A program made the translations under genes and the position numbers. Under the pieces are notes generated by a model that saw nothing but the letters and a program-made list of their open reading frames with translations, was not told the origin of the DNA and did no database searches. Below are positions 27,293 to 35,966 of a DNA stretch of 46,869 nt, piece after piece. This stretch comes from Bacteroidales bacterium (lineage in GTDB: Bacteria > Bacteroidota > Bacteroidia > Bacteroidales > VadinHA17): contig JAAYQC010000153.1 of assembly GCA_012519515.1 (NCBI GenBank), forward strand, positions 1 through 46,869, in the 5' to 3' direction. How positions within the stretch are numbered: position 1 is the stretch's first letter; each line of letters begins with the position of its first letter.

Positions 27293-28591
27293 TTACAAGT
27301 TACCCAGGAGGTTCAGCGCGTAAAGCGGCAGATTAATAAACTGGTCCTGACGGCGGTAATCCGACATGGAAGTGCGGACTGCAATTCCCGGATTATATTT
27401 TTCCCTATAGACTTTCAGACTTTTTGCCTGGAGATTCTCTTCTGCTTTAACTTCAACAGGGATAATATTTTTCCCATGTTGTAAAACAAAATCAACCTCT
27501 GCGGTGGAACGTTCAGCGGACCAATAATAAATAACAAACTCTCCTGAAGCTGCAAGCTGTTGAAATGTATACTGTTCAGTTAATGCTCCTTTAAATTCAG
27601 TCAATATTTTACTGCCTTCCAGAAGGATATGAGGATCAATATCCGTCATAGCAGATAGTAATCCAATGTCAACCAGAAACAATTTAAAGGCGCTCAGGTC
27701 TTCATAAGCTTTCAGAGGGATGGCAGGTTTGGATACCCTGTATACCCGCTCCACCTGACCGCAATCGGTCAGCCATGACAGTGCCAGTTCATAATCTTTT
27801 GCCCGGGAACCCTCTTTAACCAGTCCGTAAATGAACTTTTTGTTTTCCTTTGCAAGCTGTGATGGTATTGAATTCCAGAGCATTCTGATGCGGGGTATAA
27901 TGGTTGGAGGAGCGTGCTTTGAAAAATCCTGATCGTAACCGTTGAGGATTTCTTTCTGAATATCACGTACCTCCCTGAAGCTGCCATTCCCGCTAAACCG
28001 CGAAACAACTTCAGGCATACCTCCAACGAAATAGTAATGACGAAGACGTTCGATATATCTTGATTTGTAAGCTGTTATTAATTCCCAGTCACCTGAGCCC
28101 AGTATTTGTACCAGTCCATCTTCTCCAAGCGCTTCAAGAAATTCCGGGAAGGTCAGGGGGTGCAGATCCATGAATTGGACTTTTCCCACAGGGAATGAGG
28201 CCTCTGAATGGAGCGCCATTCCCAATAGTGACCCGGCTGCAACAAGGTGATATTCACCTGCATCTTCCTGAAAATACTTTAATGAAGTCATAGCCCGGGG
28301 AGCGCTCTGTATCTCGTCAAAAATAATCAGGGTATTTTCAGGCTTGATTATCAGTCCCGTCTCTGCCTGCATACCCGTGATAATTCTTTTAATATCAAAG
28401 TCTCCGGCAAAAAGGTTTGCCAGACGCTGGTTCTTTTCAAAATTCAGGTAAACAGTCTGGGCGTATTCAGTTCTGCCAAATTCCTTCATCAGCCAGGTCT
28501 TCCCAACCTGTCGGGCACCGCGAATAATCAGGGGCTTCCTCCCTGGAGAGTTTTTCCATGCAACTAATTCCGCCCATTTGGTTCTTCTCAT
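27293..28591 (-). CDS. AAA ATPase with C-terminal DUF4143
   Basis: A 432-residue predicted ATPase. Walker A is G-A-R-Q-V-G-K-T (25-32) and Walker B is L-I-I-F-D-E-I-Q (88-95), both intact. The C-terminal DUF4143 part (about 230-432) ends in a PD-(D/E)XK-like pattern: E-Q-Y, E-V-D-F-V-L, then P-V-E-V-K-A. Members are common, mobile and scattered in Bacteroidota; their role is unknown, possibly toxin-like or linked to DNA. I chose the ATG at 28591 (M-R-R-T-K-W); the open frame further upstream runs into promoter and repeat DNA. The gene stands between two repeat arrays. Confidence 0.9.
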   Translation of the reverse strand: MRRTKWAELVAWKNSPGRKPLIIRGARQVGKTWLMKEFGRTEYAQTVYLNFEKNQRLANLFAGDFDIKRIITGMQAETGLIIKPENTLIIFDEIQSAPRAMTSLKYFQEDAGEYHLVAAGSLLGMALHSEASFPVGKVQFMDLHPLTFPEFLEALGEDGLVQILGSGDWELITAYKSRYIERLRHYYFVGGMPEVVSRFSGNGSFREVRDIQKEILNGYDQDFSKHAPPTIIPRIRMLWNSIPSQLAKENKKFIYGLVKEGSRAKDYELALSWLTDCGQVERVYRVSKPAIPLKAYEDLSAFKLFLVDIGLLSAMTDIDPHILLEGSKILTEFKGALTEQYTFQQLAASGEFVIYYWSAERSTAEVDFVLQHGKNIIPVEVKAEENLQAKSLKVYREKYNPGIAVRTSMSDYRRQDQFINLPLYALNLLGNL

Positions 28592-28600
28592 TCCTGATAT

Positions 28601-28614
28601 TTTGTACAAATATA
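28601..28614 (-). promoter_or_regulatory. Candidate promoter and palindrome of the AAA ATPase gene
   Basis: On the minus strand TATATTTG (28607-28614) matches TAnnTTTG. It overlaps the 10-bp palindrome TTTGTACAAA (28601-28610), which lies at the likely transcript start, 10 bp before the ATG. A repressor site is possible. Confidence 0.45.
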
Positions 28615-28685
28615 CATTTTTACAAACGACTTTTTGTGTTTTTATACATTTTTTCGAAGAACTATTTGTAAAACGAGAAGAAAAC

Positions 28686-28945
28686 CACAGGGCACAGGGC
28701 ACAGGGCACAGGGCACAGGGCACAGAGCACAGGGCACAGGGCACAGGGCTCAGGGCACAGGGCTCAGGGCACAGAGCTCAGGGCACAGGGCGCAGAGCAC
28801 AGGGCACAGGGCTCAGGGCACAGGGCACAGGGCACAGGGCGCAGAGCGAAGAGCGCAGAGCACAGAGCGAAGAGACCGCACGACCGCACGACCGCAAGAC
28901 TGCAGGACCGCACGACTGCAGGACCGCAAGACTGTACGACCGCTT
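28686..28945 (+). repeat. Composite repeat array 2 (27 heptamers then 9 octamers)
   Basis: Counted directly: 27 consecutive heptamers, mainly CACAGGG with CTCAGGG, CACAGAG, CGCAGAG and CGAAGAG variants (28686-28874). They run into nine octamers of the GACCGCAC type (28874-28945). The array ends 5 bp from the stop codon of the alcohol dehydrogenase gene. Because 7 and 8 are not multiples of 3, it opens long false frames. Confidence 0.95.
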
Positions 28946-28950
28946 TGCGC

Positions 28951-30108
28951 TTACAGCTGCAGTGTCAGTGCCTTTCTTGTTGTTTCCGGTGTAGTAAGTC
29001 CCCTGTCGCCCAGTTCGAGCCATTTCCTGTCCTCGAATCTCGAAACTATCTTGTCTATAGTATCGGCTTTGACGTTATAGGCACTCAGACGGGTCGGCAC
29101 TCCGAGCGATTCAAAGAATTCAACTGTTTTATCTATCGCTTTAAGGGCACGTTCATCATCGCTTCCTTCAGTAATTTTCCACACTCTTTCGGCAAACTGT
29201 AGCAGCTTGCCTTTCTTTTCTTCGAAGAGGGTTTTCCAGAGCCCTGGCAGCACTATTGCCAGCGTTCTTGCATGATCGATCCCGTGAAGGGCAGTCAGTT
29301 CGTGTCCTATGCTGTGAACCGACCAGTCGCCCGGCACACCGCACTGGATAAGTCCGTTCAGAGCCATGGTAGCTGACCACATCAGGTTCGACATTGCCTC
29401 ATAGTCGGCTGGGTTTTCGTATACCGCCGGCGCCTGTTCTATCAGTGTAACGAGTATGGCTTCCGCGAATCTGTCCTGAATGGGAGCATTGACCGGATAG
29501 GTAAGATACTGTTCTGTGACATGCACGAATGCATCGACGATACCGTTGGCTACCTGGCGTTTGGGAAGAGTTCCGGCTGCATCGGGCAGGAGGAAGGAAA
29601 ACTTCGGGAACACCAACGGGGATGCGAAGGAGCGCTTTTCATCGGTGGATTTTCTGCTTATCACCGCGTTCTTGTTCATCTCGCTTCCCGTTGCCGGAAG
29701 AGTAAGTACCACTCCCAGGGGGACAGCGGAAACTACGGGCATTCCTTTGGCAAGAATATTCCAGGGGTCGCCGAATCTGTAGGGGATGGCAGCGGCAATG
29801 AATTTTGTGGCATCGATAACCGATCCGCCACCCACTGCCAGAAGGAAGTCTATATTCTTTTCCTTCGCTATTTCCACAGCCTTCATGGCAGTTTCGTACA
29901 GGGGATTGGGCTCAATTCCGCCGAACTCCGTAACTTCAAATCTTTCCAGTGCAGCCTTTACCCTGTCATAGACACCGTTTTTCATTATGCTTCCCCCTCC
30001 GTAGAGAAACATCACTTTGCTTCCTGCAGGAATCTGAGTTGAGATTTTCGGGAACTGCTCCTTCCCGAAAAACACTTTTACCGGGTTGTAAAATTCAAAA
30101 TCAGTCAT
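28951..30108 (-). CDS. Iron-containing alcohol dehydrogenase (YqhD/BdhA type)
   Basis: NAD(P)H-dependent aldehyde/alcohol oxidoreductase of the group III metal-dependent family, 385 residues. The N-terminal Y-N-P-V-K-V-F-F-G-K, G-G-G-S-I-M-K-N-G (37-45) and G-G-G-S-V-I-D-A-T-K (93-102) fit the YqhD/butanol dehydrogenase branch. The metal-binding histidines lie in S-I-G-H-E-L-T-A-L-H-G-I-D-H. It follows the esterase gene by 27 bp on the same strand. Its stop codon abuts composite repeat array 2. Confidence 0.93.
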   Translation of the reverse strand: MTDFEFYNPVKVFFGKEQFPKISTQIPAGSKVMFLYGGGSIMKNGVYDRVKAALERFEVTEFGGIEPNPLYETAMKAVEIAKEKNIDFLLAVGGGSVIDATKFIAAAIPYRFGDPWNILAKGMPVVSAVPLGVVLTLPATGSEMNKNAVISRKSTDEKRSFASPLVFPKFSFLLPDAAGTLPKRQVANGIVDAFVHVTEQYLTYPVNAPIQDRFAEAILVTLIEQAPAVYENPADYEAMSNLMWSATMALNGLIQCGVPGDWSVHSIGHELTALHGIDHARTLAIVLPGLWKTLFEEKKGKLLQFAERVWKITEGSDDERALKAIDKTVEFFESLGVPTRLSAYNVKADTIDKIVSRFEDRKWLELGDRGLTTPETTRKALTLQL

Positions 30109-30135
30109 ATTATATTTTTGTTATTATTCAATTAA

Positions 30136-31308
30136 TTATCTGAAAAGTTGAGGCGCCAGTTCCGACAGGTAGGTTCTCCAGTTCGTCCAGGTGTGTCCGC
30201 CTTCGCTTTCCCTGTAAACATACGGAAATTTTATCGCGTCGAGCTTGCTCCTGAATTCGACGTTGGTTTTGTAAAGAAAGTCGGTCTTGCCGATACCGAT
30301 CCAGTATAGTTTGAAGCCATTCTTAAGCTGTTGCTGAAGGGTTTTATCGAAATTTTCATAGACTTTGGATGTATTATTCGGATCGTTCATTATTGCTGCA
30401 GAGAATAGACCGATATAGTCGAACTTGTTGGGATGGAATCTTGAGATATGCAGTGAGTGATAGCCTCCCATCGACAGACCGGCTATTGCCCGGCCCGATT
30501 TCTCTGTTATAACATTGTAATTACTTTCCACGAAGGCCACGATATCCATAAAAGTTTCCTCATACTTTCCGTCCATGGTATTCGGGAGCTGCATGGTCGG
30601 TTTTTGGAAACCGAGGCTTGATTCTCCGGGAGCGGCTTCCTGAGCGACATTCCCGTTAGGCATCACCACGATCATTGGCAAGGCTTTTCCCTGGGCAATC
30701 AGGTTATCCAGGATCTGGGATGTTCTTCCAAGGTTTATCCAGGCCTCTTCGTCGCCTCCCATTCCGTGAAGTAGGTAAAGTACCGGGTATTTCTGTTTCG
30801 AGCTCTCGTATCCTGCCGGGGTGTAGATGGTGATCCGTCTTTTCATTCCCAGCGAGGGGGAGTCGTACCATCTTCTTGCAACCGTTCCGTGGGGGACATT
30901 GTTAACCTGGTAAAGGTCGCCCTTTCCGCCTCCCACGATAAACACGTTGGTTACAGTGGCCACGTCCCTGATCATGTAGACATTATTGGGGTCGGTATTT
31001 CTGATACCGTCGACTATAAATGAATAGCTGTACAAGTCGGAGGCAAGGGGGGCGGTGGTGTAGGACCAGAGGCCTTTATCGTCTTTAGTCATCAGTTCCG
31101 AACCCGGAGTCCAGCCCTGGGCAGGCATCCAGTCGCCTGTCAGCTTTACTTCCTTTGCATCGGGCGCCTGGAATCTGAACGTGACTGAATTGTCGGCATT
31201 GATCTCGGGAGAAGTGATGGTTGCCCCTCCGAAAAGGGCCTGCTGGGAGAATAATGTAGCTGAAAGCACTGTCAGTGCAAGCAGTGATAGGAGGAGATGT
31301 TTTTTCAT
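30136..31308 (-). CDS. Secreted esterase with N-terminal Ig-like/E-set domain
   Basis: A 390-residue exported alpha/beta hydrolase of the esterase D / CE1 type (feruloyl or acetylxylan esterase-like). The signal peptide covers residues 1-21. An E-set (CBM48-like) domain covers about 25-120 (V-T-F-R-F-Q-A-P-D-A-K-E-V-K-L-T-G-D-W). The esterase domain covers about 140-390, with oxyanion H-G-M-G-G-D-E, nucleophile S279 in G-L-S-M-G-G and the catalytic histidine in G-G-H-T-W. Such two-domain enzymes release acyl groups from plant polysaccharides. It is the first gene of a two-gene run with the alcohol dehydrogenase. Confidence 0.9.
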   Translation of the reverse strand: MKKHLLLSLLALTVLSATLFSQQALFGGATITSPEINADNSVTFRFQAPDAKEVKLTGDWMPAQGWTPGSELMTKDDKGLWSYTTAPLASDLYSYSFIVDGIRNTDPNNVYMIRDVATVTNVFIVGGGKGDLYQVNNVPHGTVARRWYDSPSLGMKRRITIYTPAGYESSKQKYPVLYLLHGMGGDEEAWINLGRTSQILDNLIAQGKALPMIVVMPNGNVAQEAAPGESSLGFQKPTMQLPNTMDGKYEETFMDIVAFVESNYNVITEKSGRAIAGLSMGGYHSLHISRFHPNKFDYIGLFSAAIMNDPNNTSKVYENFDKTLQQQLKNGFKLYWIGIGKTDFLYKTNVEFRSKLDAIKFPYVYRESEGGHTWTNWRTYLSELAPQLFR

Positions 31309-31675
31309 GGAGTTTAAATTAATTATCTGATAAAAAGAATTTCAGGTTCTTGCTTGTTTTACTGTTAAACAACGAACATGCGAATTTAGGAAAATGTTCC
31401 GTTAAATCCCTGTCTGTACCGTCTCTCTGGCTTAGGTTTTTGTAATCGTACTGCAATGCAGGATTATGCTGTTATTAATTTGTTTCTGCGGCCATGAAAG
31501 TCAATAGCACCTTTAAACCTGTTATGCCGCGAGATTGTTACTTGTCGTGGTGATACCGGCTCCCGTGATCAAGCCACTGAAGTCATTGTTTTGTGCTGAT
31601 ATTTTTCCGGGTTTTATTCTGGGAAAATCAGTTTCTTTGTAAAAGAAAAGATAAGAATCTTATTCCAAATCAGAT
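31309..31675. other. Divergent intergenic region without a gene
   Basis: An AT-rich gap between the divergent esterase and S15 peptidase genes. It has no open frame of note. A weak inverted repeat (GAACAT 31374-31379 with ATGTTC 31394-31399) lies about 66 bp upstream of the esterase start. No convincing TAnnTTTG element with its partner box was found for either gene. Confidence 0.5.
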
Positions 31676-33544
31676 ATGCCGAAGTTTTTAAAAATGTTTT
31701 TTATTTCAGCTCTTACAGCTGTATTTTTTCAGTCAGGAATTAATTCCCAGACTGTAGATAAATCAAGCCTTGAATCCGGCAGGAAGAGGTCTTTGGTTGT
31801 TCCTGTTATCCTGAACGGTGAGGCTCAGAGGATACCTGAATTTGAAGATCCTGAGGAATGGATACGTCATGATCTCTGGGTAGAGACTGAGTTTGACACC
31901 GACGGTGATGGCCGGAAAGACAGGATGCATGTTGATGTAACCCGTCCCGCGCAGACTGAGACAGATGGTCTGAAGCTACCCGTTGTATACGAATCGAGTC
32001 CATATTTCGCGGGTACTGGGTCATCGGCAAGTCAGTATTTCTGGAACGTGAGGCAGGAACTGGATGCCGATCCTCCGGAAAGGGCGAAGATGCCTCCCAT
32101 TCAGAGGAGGGGTCAGCGGCCGGTGATATCCACTTCCCAGACCAGGGCATGGGTACCATATGGTTTTATTGTTGTTCATTCCTCAGCTCCGGGAACCGGT
32201 TTGTCGCAGGGCTGTCCGACGGTAGGCACAAGGATTGAGGCGCTTGCCCCGAAGGCGGTTATCGACTGGCTTAACGGCAGGGCAAAAGCCTACACTACTC
32301 CCGATGGAACAGAAGAGGTAAAAGCATACTGGGCTACAGGCAAAGTCGGTATGATCGGAACCTCCTATAACGGAACGATACCTTTTGCTGCTGCCACTAC
32401 CGGTGTTGAGGGACTTGAGGCCATTATCCCTGTTGCTCCAAACAATTCGTATTACCATTATTACCGTTCCAACGGTCTGGTCCGCAGTCCGGGAGGCTAT
32501 ATCGGCGAGGATGTTGATGTTCTTTACGATTTCATCCATTCAAATCCCGATAACTGCGAATATTGCGACAGTGTTATAAAACGGGGAGTGATGCACGCGA
32601 GACAGGACAGGAAAACAGGCGACTACAATGATTTCTGGGCTGAGCGCGACCTTATGAATTACATGAACGATTACAGGGCGGCAACACTTATGGCTCACGG
32701 CTTCAACGACTGGAATGTGATGATAAGCCACAGTATCCGTTTTATGGATGTACTTAAGAATAAGGGAGTTCCGCTTCAGGTTTATTTTCACCAGGGAGGC
32801 CATGGAGGCGAGCCTCCTTTCCGGATGATGAACAGATGGTTCACACGTTATCTTTTCGGGGTTGAGAATGATGTCGAAAAAGATCCGAAGGCATGGATTG
32901 TACGTGAGGGCGACGACAGGCTGGAGCCGACTTCCTATCCCGATTATCCGAATCCGGAAGCATCGCCGGTCAGGTTCTTCCTGGGTCCGGGTGCGCCTCA
33001 GGCCGGCTCGCTGCTTATGAACAAGCCTTCCATGAAAAGCCGTGAGACTCTAGTAGATAATTTCTCTTTCAGCGGCAGTACACTTGCAAAAGCCGAATGG
33101 ACCGACCACCGGCTTATTTATCTTACACCTCCGTTGAAGGAAGACTTGCATATTTCGGGGACTCCTTCGATAAAAATAAAGGCTTCGAGCGATAAGCCTG
33201 CCGTCAATTTATCAGTATGGCTTGTAAGCCTGCCCTGGACGGAATCGAGGAATCCCAGGCCGACGGATAACATAATAACACGGGGCTGGGCCGACCTTCG
33301 GAACTACAGGTCGCTGACCGAAAGCGAGCCGCTTAAGGCGGGCCATTTCTATGAAATGACTTTTGAGCTCGAGCCCGACGATCAGATTATTCCGGCAGGA
33401 AAACAGATAGCGCTTATGATTTTCTCAAGCGACAGGGAATACACGCTCTGGCCCGATCCGGGTACAAGGCTTACTGTTGATCTCAACGGTACTGAGATTA
33501 CCTTACCTGTTGTCGGGGGAATCGGGGCGGTGAAGTTTGAATAG
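31676..33544 (+). CDS. Secreted S15 family Xaa-Pro dipeptidyl-peptidase
   Basis: A 622-residue serine peptidase of the PepX/S15 class, which removes X-Pro dipeptides from N-termini. The signal peptide covers about residues 1-24 (cut near G-I-N-S-Q). The nucleophile is S230 in G-T-S-Y-N-G. The acid lies in A-H-G-F-N-D-W-N and the histidine in H-Q-G-G-H-G-G. The C-terminal beta-sandwich (about 440-620) is the usual S15 galactose-binding-like domain. The export signal points to use of extracellular peptides. Its 3' end overlaps the converging mannosidase gene by 42 bp. Confidence 0.93.
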   Translation: MPKFLKMFFISALTAVFFQSGINSQTVDKSSLESGRKRSLVVPVILNGEAQRIPEFEDPEEWIRHDLWVETEFDTDGDGRKDRMHVDVTRPAQTETDGLKLPVVYESSPYFAGTGSSASQYFWNVRQELDADPPERAKMPPIQRRGQRPVISTSQTRAWVPYGFIVVHSSAPGTGLSQGCPTVGTRIEALAPKAVIDWLNGRAKAYTTPDGTEEVKAYWATGKVGMIGTSYNGTIPFAAATTGVEGLEAIIPVAPNNSYYHYYRSNGLVRSPGGYIGEDVDVLYDFIHSNPDNCEYCDSVIKRGVMHARQDRKTGDYNDFWAERDLMNYMNDYRAATLMAHGFNDWNVMISHSIRFMDVLKNKGVPLQVYFHQGGHGGEPPFRMMNRWFTRYLFGVENDVEKDPKAWIVREGDDRLEPTSYPDYPNPEASPVRFFLGPGAPQAGSLLMNKPSMKSRETLVDNFSFSGSTLAKAEWTDHRLIYLTPPLKEDLHISGTPSIKIKASSDKPAVNLSVWLVSLPWTESRNPRPTDNIITRGWADLRNYRSLTESEPLKAGHFYEMTFELEPDDQIIPAGKQIALMIFSSDREYTLWPDPGTRLTVDLNGTEITLPVVGGIGAVKFE

Positions 33545-35926
33545 TTCCTTGTTGGGTTCCGGGCCCATGACAAATGTGAGTCTGCCGCCCTTCTTTATGT
33601 CCGCGTGACTGATTTCCGGTATGTTAAGCGTTTCGCCGTTAAGTGTGGCCGACTGGATATACCTGTTTTCGGATGAATTATTCTTCGCTTCAATTATGAA
33701 TTCCACACCCTCAGCCGGTCTGATTATGGTTTTCCCGAAGAGAGGGCTTCCGATGCTGTAAACAGGGTTTCCGGGTGTCACCGGATAAAATCCCATCGAA
33801 CTGAGAACATACCACGAAGAAAGGGATCCCATATCCTCATTTCCGCATAATCCTCCCGGACCCGGCCGGTAAAGCTGTTCACATATCTGCCTGGTCCAAT
33901 ACTGTGTTTTCCAGGGCTCTCCGGAATAATTCCAGAGATACGCCACATGGTGCGAAGGCTGGTTTCCATGGACATATTGTCCTATTGTTCCAACCACACC
34001 GATATACTTAGGACCGGTAATGGAAGGATCCATGCTGAAGAATGTATCAAGTTTCCTGTTGAAACCTTCATTGCTTCCAAAAAGGGATATCAGTCCGTTT
34101 ATGTCGTGCTGTACCGACCAGATATACTGCCACGCGTTCGACTCGGTGTAATGGCGGTTTGGCCTGACGCCGACAAGAAGGGGATCGAAATACCGGTAAT
34201 AGCGGTGCCCGTCTTTTTCCACTATTTCCTGTTCTTTTTCTCCGGCCATTTCCAGGAAAGTGCCATCCGCTTTTCGCGGTCGCATGAATTCAGTTTCGCT
34301 GTCCCACACATTTACATAATTTTTCGCCCTTTCCATGAACATCCTGTAATCGTCCTCCTTAGCCATGGCGCGGGCCATTTGGGCGATACACCAGTCATCA
34401 TAGGCAAGTTCAAGGGTGTTCGAAACAGATTCCGTCACCTTGTCAACCGGGGTATAGCCCAGTTTGAGATAGTACTCGAGTCCCGAGCGGCCTGAACTCA
34501 GGGGGACAGGAGGTTTGGGCATCTCGAGCGCCTTGGTCTTCATGGCATTGTATACGAAGCCGGCATCGAAGCCTGTATGTCCTTTAAGATATCCGTCAAC
34601 AATAACCGGAACAAGGTGATCGCCTACCATCGATTCGCGGTATATATTTGCAAAATGCTGTGCCGGCAGCCATCCGAAGTCTCTTATTTTGGCTTCTATC
34701 GACTTGAGGAAATCGTTGACTCTTTCAGGAGCCACGATAGTAAGCAGGGGATGCTGCGACCTGTAGGTGTCCCAGCACGAGAAGGAACCGTAAAAATCAT
34801 AATCTGCAGCCTCGTGTACTTTACCGTCCATCCCGAAATACTTTCCGTCGACATCCTGATAGATGTACTGCGAAAGGAGCGAACGGTACAGGGCGGTGTA
34901 AAAGATTTCCTTTTGTTCAGGGCCGGCTCCTTCTATTTCAATTCGCGATAACTCGGCGTTCCAGGTTTCAAGGGCTTCTTTCCTTACTCTGTCGAAATCA
35001 CCGTCGCCCTTTTCAGCTTCAAGATTTTTCCTGGCTCCCTCCAGGCTCACGTACGACAGGGCCACGTATGCTGTTATCCGTTCATTTTCTGAAGTGCTGT
35101 AATTGACGAAGGCTCCTATTCTTTTGCCTGTTTCACCGCTCTTGTAGGGGAAGATGCCACTTCCCGATTCGGGAGTGCTGCGGCCGAGGTCGAAGGTACC
35201 GTAGTAAAGAAAAGGTTTGCTGAATTCCGCGCAGAAAAAGACCTTTCCCGTAGGACTGTTCCTGTAGCCTTCGATGCGCCTGTCGCTCGCGATCATGATA
35301 TGAGAATCGTCCGGCTGCGGGGCTGTTCCGATCTGGTGTCCCAGGTCGATGATAATATTTGCATTGGTGGTTTCAGGAAAGGTGTAGCGGTGGAATGCCA
35401 CTCTTCTTGTTGAAGTGAGTTCAACCTTTATATTGTAATCCCTGAGCACAACCGAGTAATATCCGGGATAGGCCGTTTCCTCAGAGTGATCGAAGGTTGA
35501 TCTGTATCCCTCATCCGGATTGTCGGCAGTTCCGGGCGTTATTTGCAGTTTGTTCCCTACCGTGGGCTGGAAAAGGATGTCGCCCCCGCTTGTCATCCCG
35601 ACGCCGCTGTAGTGTGTATGGCTGAATCCCATGATGGTGTTGTCGGCCCAGGTATAGCCCGCGGCATAAGTCCATCCTGTAGTGTGGCAGTCGGGACTCA
35701 CATGCACGAGAGCCCAGGGGAGAGAAGCTCCCGGGTATGTGTGTCCGAAATACTGAGTTCCGATAAAGGGATTGACATAATCGACAGGTCTGCTTTTTCT
35801 CCCGTCGGATTTTTTATTATCTCCTTTATGGCTTCCGGAGTTTCCCTGATCAGCCTGAGAACATGAGGCGGCAATGATCAAAGTAAGGCAGAAAGCGGCC
35901 GATTTCAGAATTAAACGCTTGTTCAT
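33503..35926 (-). CDS. GH92 alpha-mannosidase lipoprotein
   Basis: An 807-residue glycoside hydrolase family 92 exo-alpha-mannosidase, which trims alpha-mannose from N-glycans or yeast mannan with calcium. The lipoprotein signal ends in I-A-A-S-C near residue 22, so it is probably anchored in the outer or inner membrane. The N-terminal sandwich starts V-D-Y-V-N-P-F-I-G-T and contains P-G-A-S-L-P. The catalytic (alpha/alpha)6 domain carries the hallmark G-N-E-D-M-G-S-L-S-S-W-Y near residue 700. It follows the NagX-like gene by 40 bp on the same strand. The last 14 or so codons overlap the peptidase gene tail to tail. Confidence 0.95.
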   Translation of the reverse strand: MNKRLILKSAAFCLTLIIAASCSQADQGNSGSHKGDNKKSDGRKSRPVDYVNPFIGTQYFGHTYPGASLPWALVHVSPDCHTTGWTYAAGYTWADNTIMGFSHTHYSGVGMTSGGDILFQPTVGNKLQITPGTADNPDEGYRSTFDHSEETAYPGYYSVVLRDYNIKVELTSTRRVAFHRYTFPETTNANIIIDLGHQIGTAPQPDDSHIMIASDRRIEGYRNSPTGKVFFCAEFSKPFLYYGTFDLGRSTPESGSGIFPYKSGETGKRIGAFVNYSTSENERITAYVALSYVSLEGARKNLEAEKGDGDFDRVRKEALETWNAELSRIEIEGAGPEQKEIFYTALYRSLLSQYIYQDVDGKYFGMDGKVHEAADYDFYGSFSCWDTYRSQHPLLTIVAPERVNDFLKSIEAKIRDFGWLPAQHFANIYRESMVGDHLVPVIVDGYLKGHTGFDAGFVYNAMKTKALEMPKPPVPLSSGRSGLEYYLKLGYTPVDKVTESVSNTLELAYDDWCIAQMARAMAKEDDYRMFMERAKNYVNVWDSETEFMRPRKADGTFLEMAGEKEQEIVEKDGHRYYRYFDPLLVGVRPNRHYTESNAWQYIWSVQHDINGLISLFGSNEGFNRKLDTFFSMDPSITGPKYIGVVGTIGQYVHGNQPSHHVAYLWNYSGEPWKTQYWTRQICEQLYRPGPGGLCGNEDMGSLSSWYVLSSMGFYPVTPGNPVYSIGSPLFGKTIIRPAEGVEFIIEAKNNSSENRYIQSATLNGETLNIPEISHADIKKGGRLTFVMGPEPNKELFKLHRPDSPDNR

Positions 35927-35966
35927 AATGTGATTGTCAGAAAAAATTTAAAACAGGGTTATTCCC

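Noticed and set aside
28592-28744. Longer N-terminus of the AAA ATPase reading C-A-L-C-P-V-P
   Set aside because: The extension is repeat and promoter DNA; the family N-terminus begins at the ATG at 28591.
27032-28945. CRISPR array
   Set aside because: The repeats are 7-9 bp, directly adjacent and without unique spacers, and there are no cas genes.
28578-29080. Open frames rich in A-Q-G-T-G-H-R repeats
   Set aside because: They are translations of the heptamer array, whose 7-bp unit lacks stops in several frames; they also overlap the ATPase promoter and the dehydrogenase 3' end.
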